Positions 60,801-64,000 of a DNA stretch of 64,000 nt are shown in pieces (the stretch's first letter is position 1; each line of letters begins with the position of its first letter). Origin of the DNA: Hypomyces perniciosus (lineage: Eukaryota; Ascomycota; Sordariomycetes; Hypocreales; Hypocreaceae). The notes below the pieces were generated by a model. The model saw only the letters and a list, made by a program, of their open reading frames with translations, was not told where the DNA came from and did not search any database. The stretch spans positions 1,922,001-1,986,000 of the forward strand of contig SPDT01000002.1 of the NCBI GenBank assembly GCA_008477525.1, given 5' to 3'. A program made the translations under genes and the position numbers.

Positions 60801-63677
60801 AACTATTAAAGCTAGCCCTTTTATAGTATAAAAGACTAAATTATAATAGTTTAAGTCTATTAAAAATAACTACTAAAATAATTACTAGAACTTTTAACTT
60901 TAATTTTATTAAAAAGACTAAATTCTATTACTTAGTATATAATAAAGGAAAAGCTATTAAAAAGCTTAATTTAAAGTTAATTTTTAATTTACTAGCCTTT
61001 AAATTATTTAGAAGCTAATACTTTCTCTATAAAGTTAATACTTTATTATAAAGCTGTTATTAATCTTTTAACTATTAATAAACAATTAAATTATAAGTAG
61101 CTATTCCTCTTAAACAATTATAATAAATCTACCTTTTTAGCTATTATATAAAGCTTTATAAATAGCCTTAAACCTAGTATAATTAATATTTTAAAGAATT
61201 TTATTATAATAATAAAAAGGAAATTAATTAAAAACTTTAAACTTAATTCTTTTCTTTAGGAATTATATATTTATATAACAGCCTTTATATTTATAAATAG
61301 AATAGTTAAATAAAATACTTTATTAAAGCTTTATTAAATAAACTATAGGCTATTATTATAGTATTTAATTTACTGCTATATTTTTAGAATTCTATTATTA
61401 CTATAGTTCTTAAATTAATTAACTATATAGCTATTACTAATAGGGACTTTACCTTTTATTAAGAATTATATAAAGACTTAGACTTTAATAAAAATTATAA
61501 GTTTAATTTGTAAAAATATAAAACTATTAGTGTTTATTATAAAGTTTTTATTCTTTAAGAATATAGGGCTAAAGGCTATAAATTAGCCTTTAGGATTAAG
61601 ATTAAAAGACTACTAGCAGTCTTAAGTAATAATACCTATTTTAGTTATATTTTATTTAAATATATAGTCTTGAAATCATTAACTATAAAGCCATATAAAG
61701 ATAAGATTCCTAAATATTAAATCTTAAAGCCTACTATAAGTTAAGATAATAAAGAATTAAAAAGAGAAATAAAGTTAAATTTATTAAATTAAATAATTCC
61801 TAGCTTTTAAAATATTAATCCTTTACTCTTTAACTTTATTTTAAAAGGAGTACCTACTGCTATTCTCTTTATTCCTATACCAGTTATATAAAACTCTATA
61901 GTTATAAAGGGTTTTATAAATATAGATATATTCTACTTTCTCTATAATAATATTAAAAAGCTAGCCTTTCCAGCTCCTATAGTATAAAACCTATAAACGT
62001 TTAAGTAAGTAGTTTATAATCTTAATAAAACTAAATAGCTAAAAGCCATTTATAGCTAATTTAACTACTTAACTAAATAATATACTTTTACTTTTATTAA
62101 GTGTAATAGTATTTTTAAAGGCAGGAATCCTAGTACTAGTTAATTAGTTTTAAAAACTGAAAAAAACTAAAGTAATAAAATAATTAAATTTAAAGTTAAG
62201 CTAGTTGTTAAGGGTTTTTAATAACTAAAAGGAATAGATTTCAATTAAACATTTACCTTAACAGCTATTCCTTTTACCTGGCGGCTTTTATTAGCCTTAG
62301 CTATTATCTATAACTGGGAAATTAAATAAATCGACTTTATTAATATATTCTTTAACAGGATATTTAAAGAAATTATTTTCCTTAATTTCCTTAAAGGGTT
62401 TTAAGACTATACTAGTTAAGCTTCCTTTAAAATTAAGTCTATTTTTAGAATGCTAAATTATAACCTTAATATCGATTAGGTTATTTAATTATAAAAAGCT
62501 CTTTATAGTTTAAAATAATCCCTTAAAGAGTAACAATAGGCTTTATAAGCCTTAGGAAATAAACTAAAATATAATCTTTTAATTTCTAACTTTACTATTC
62601 TCTATAATCCTAATAATAGTATTTTTATTATTACTTATATAAATAACTGCCTTTTTATTAGACTAGATAAAGAAGCTATAGCCTAGCTAAAGTCAACTTT
62701 TAATAAAGTCTATACTATAAAAGATAAACGCCCTGGCTTTTTTTTTAAAGGTTTAAATCGTTAAAAATAGAAAAGGAGGACCTTTTTAGCTTTCTTAGAA
62801 ATAATATATTATTAAAATTATAGAGCTTTTTAACCTTTAAAACTCTAAGCCGATCCAATTACCTTTATAGCCCTCTCTTTTAATTAATAAAACTATAAGT
62901 AAACTAAATAAAGCTAATACTAAACTTTTTTAAGCTATTATTAATACTATTATGTATTTAATAATTTATATTTAAGTAAATACTAGCTTTCTAGTTTAAT
63001 AGCTAGCTAGATTATTCTAAGGCCTTTATAAAGAGCACTTAAATATAGCCTATAACCTATTATAGTATTTAAATAGTATTTAAGATTTAACTATTTAATA
63101 TACTAGAAAATCTAATTTTATACCTATTAGTTATTGTAATAGTAATTTTACTGGGGATAAAGAATTAAGTAAATTAATTTATAGCTATTAGCTATCCTAG
63201 TAATCCCTATTATTTTTAACTATATTAGCTATCTTTATTATTTTATTATCTTTAACTATACTTAACTATCCTTTTTATTTTTATATTTTAGTTACATTCC
63301 TATATCTAGATCCTATATTTACTTTAAAGTTATATTAGATAGTATTTATTTTAAAGGGAGTATTAAAAAGGAGGGCTAAAAAGTAAAGATTTCTATATAA
63401 TTAAATAACCTTTTTATTCCAGCTAAACCTAATATTAAGCCTACTACTAAAAGCTAGTTTTAGAGGAATTTTAATATAAGTTAAGAAATTTCTATTATCT
63501 TTAATAATAATAATAAAGCTAGGACCAGCTACCCCGCCTACTTTATATGTAATATAATAGCAATAATAGCTATTATAAAAACTTTAATTAGAATAGTTTC
63601 CTGTTTATATAGCTGTAAATAGATTTAGCTGATTTCCTATATTAATAAATTTTGCAGAAAATAGGAATATAGCTATA
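57837..63677 (+). mobile_element. Copia-2, Ty1/Copia element on the plus strand, 3' LTR truncated
   Basis: 5' LTR 57837-58402 (TGTTAAAAAGGAGGGC to TTTTAATA), 3' LTR 63361-63677, broken by another LTR at 63678. A polypurine tract TTAAAGGGAG lies at 63351-63360. The primer site directly after the 5' LTR, GTTTATAAGCC (58403-58413), is one base from the GGTTATAAGC of Copia-1. Both resemble the complement of the initiator tRNA-Met anticodon loop. Internal homology to Copia-1 runs full length. Confidence 0.85.
58414..63345 (+). pseudogene. Copia-2 gag-pol relic
   Basis: Near 62200-62760 the plus strand reads as Ty1/Copia RT once Gln/Trp stops are restored by eye. There is an F-T-x-T-A-I-P-F block, then W-E-I-x-Q-I-D-F-I-N-A-F-x-N, then Y-I-N-N at 62636-62647 (ancestral Y-V-D-D) and a G-F-F-F-K-G-L-like segment. 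RNase H follows near 62850-63190. Gag, protease and integrase are implied upstream, but I could not place their motifs. Confidence 0.65.
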
Positions 63678-63903
63678 TATAACGGGTATAGCCTAACTGG
63701 AAAGTATACAGTTAAGGCACTTCTATATTATCTATCTATAGCTAAAGGAAGGAAGCTCTATACTAGCTATATATGCGTTATATAGTTATATGTATAGGGT
63801 TATAGCTGAGGTGGTTTCCTAATTAGGTAAGCAGTCTAGTATTGGTTATATTTCCGGATTTAGCGTAGTTGTAATTCCGGGAGATATAGCCTAGCCTGTA
63901 ACA
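63678..63903 (+). mobile_element. Probable LTR of a further retroelement family
   Basis: It interrupts the Copia-2 3' LTR. It starts TATAACGGGTATAGCC (likely TGTAACGGG before RIP) and ends CTAGCCTGTAACA. The following 63904-64000 would be its internal start, including a hairpin GCGCCA..TGGCGC near 63938-63959. Its second LTR is outside the window. Confidence 0.4.
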
Positions 63904-64000
63904 TTACCCCCCTTTCTTATAGTAGCTCTCTGCTTAAGCGCCATTACTTCGCTGGCGCATAGCTATTAAGTGGCCTGTTATTAGATTCGATTAGGCTATA

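Noticed and set aside
1..64000. CRISPR arrays, operons, bacterial ribosome binding sites
   Set aside because: Spliceosomal introns and RIP show a fungal nuclear origin; the direct repeats seen are transposon-derived and not regularly spaced.

Overview
The window is a gene-poor, AT-rich repeat region from a filamentous ascomycete (Pezizomycotina). The genes present have short 47-80 bp introns with GT..AG ends and CTNAY branch points. Almost every retroelement is saturated with C-to-T and G-to-A changes, the mark of repeat-induced point mutation (RIP): Gln and Trp codons have become stops and reverse-transcriptase YxDD boxes have become NN. I could not name the species.

Layout: (1) 1-6400, two copies of one non-LTR retroelement ('LINE-B') head to head, carrying two solo Copia LTRs. 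(2) 6440-9084, a GC-richer island with a hAT-like MITE and a truncated relic of an ABA3-type (alpha-ionylideneethane synthase-like) sesquiterpene cyclase gene. (3) 9085-15980, a solo Copia LTR split by a Tad1-like LINE ('LINE-A') with a long target-site duplication. (4) 15981-21361, AT-rich filler, an unexplained GC-rich island flanked by an ~80 bp direct repeat, and LINE-B pieces. (5) 21362-24259, minus strand: an orphan exon-like fragment and a four-exon gene for a 788-residue secreted Ser/Thr-rich, Cys-rich protein. (6) 25374-35408, a ~134 bp mariner-type MITE broken open by a truncated LINE-B, which holds a solo Copia LTR and a complete Copia element that itself holds two more solo LTRs. 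(7) 35752-37291, a five-exon gene for a 439-residue deuterolysin-like metalloprotease. (8) 37708-57410, a Gypsy element ('Gypsy-2') with perfect target-site duplications, containing a solo Copia LTR which contains a 12.1 kb Gypsy element ('Gypsy-1'). (9) 57837-64000, a second Copia element whose 3' LTR is cut by the LTR of another family.

The host genes form no operon or obvious pathway. Two encode secreted proteins and one is a relic of a terpenoid gene, a content often seen in RIP-affected AT-rich compartments. The transposon insertion order can be read from target-site duplications. Splice models were built by hand: the two intact genes give uninterrupted frames across all junctions. Element boundaries without a quoted duplication are approximate.
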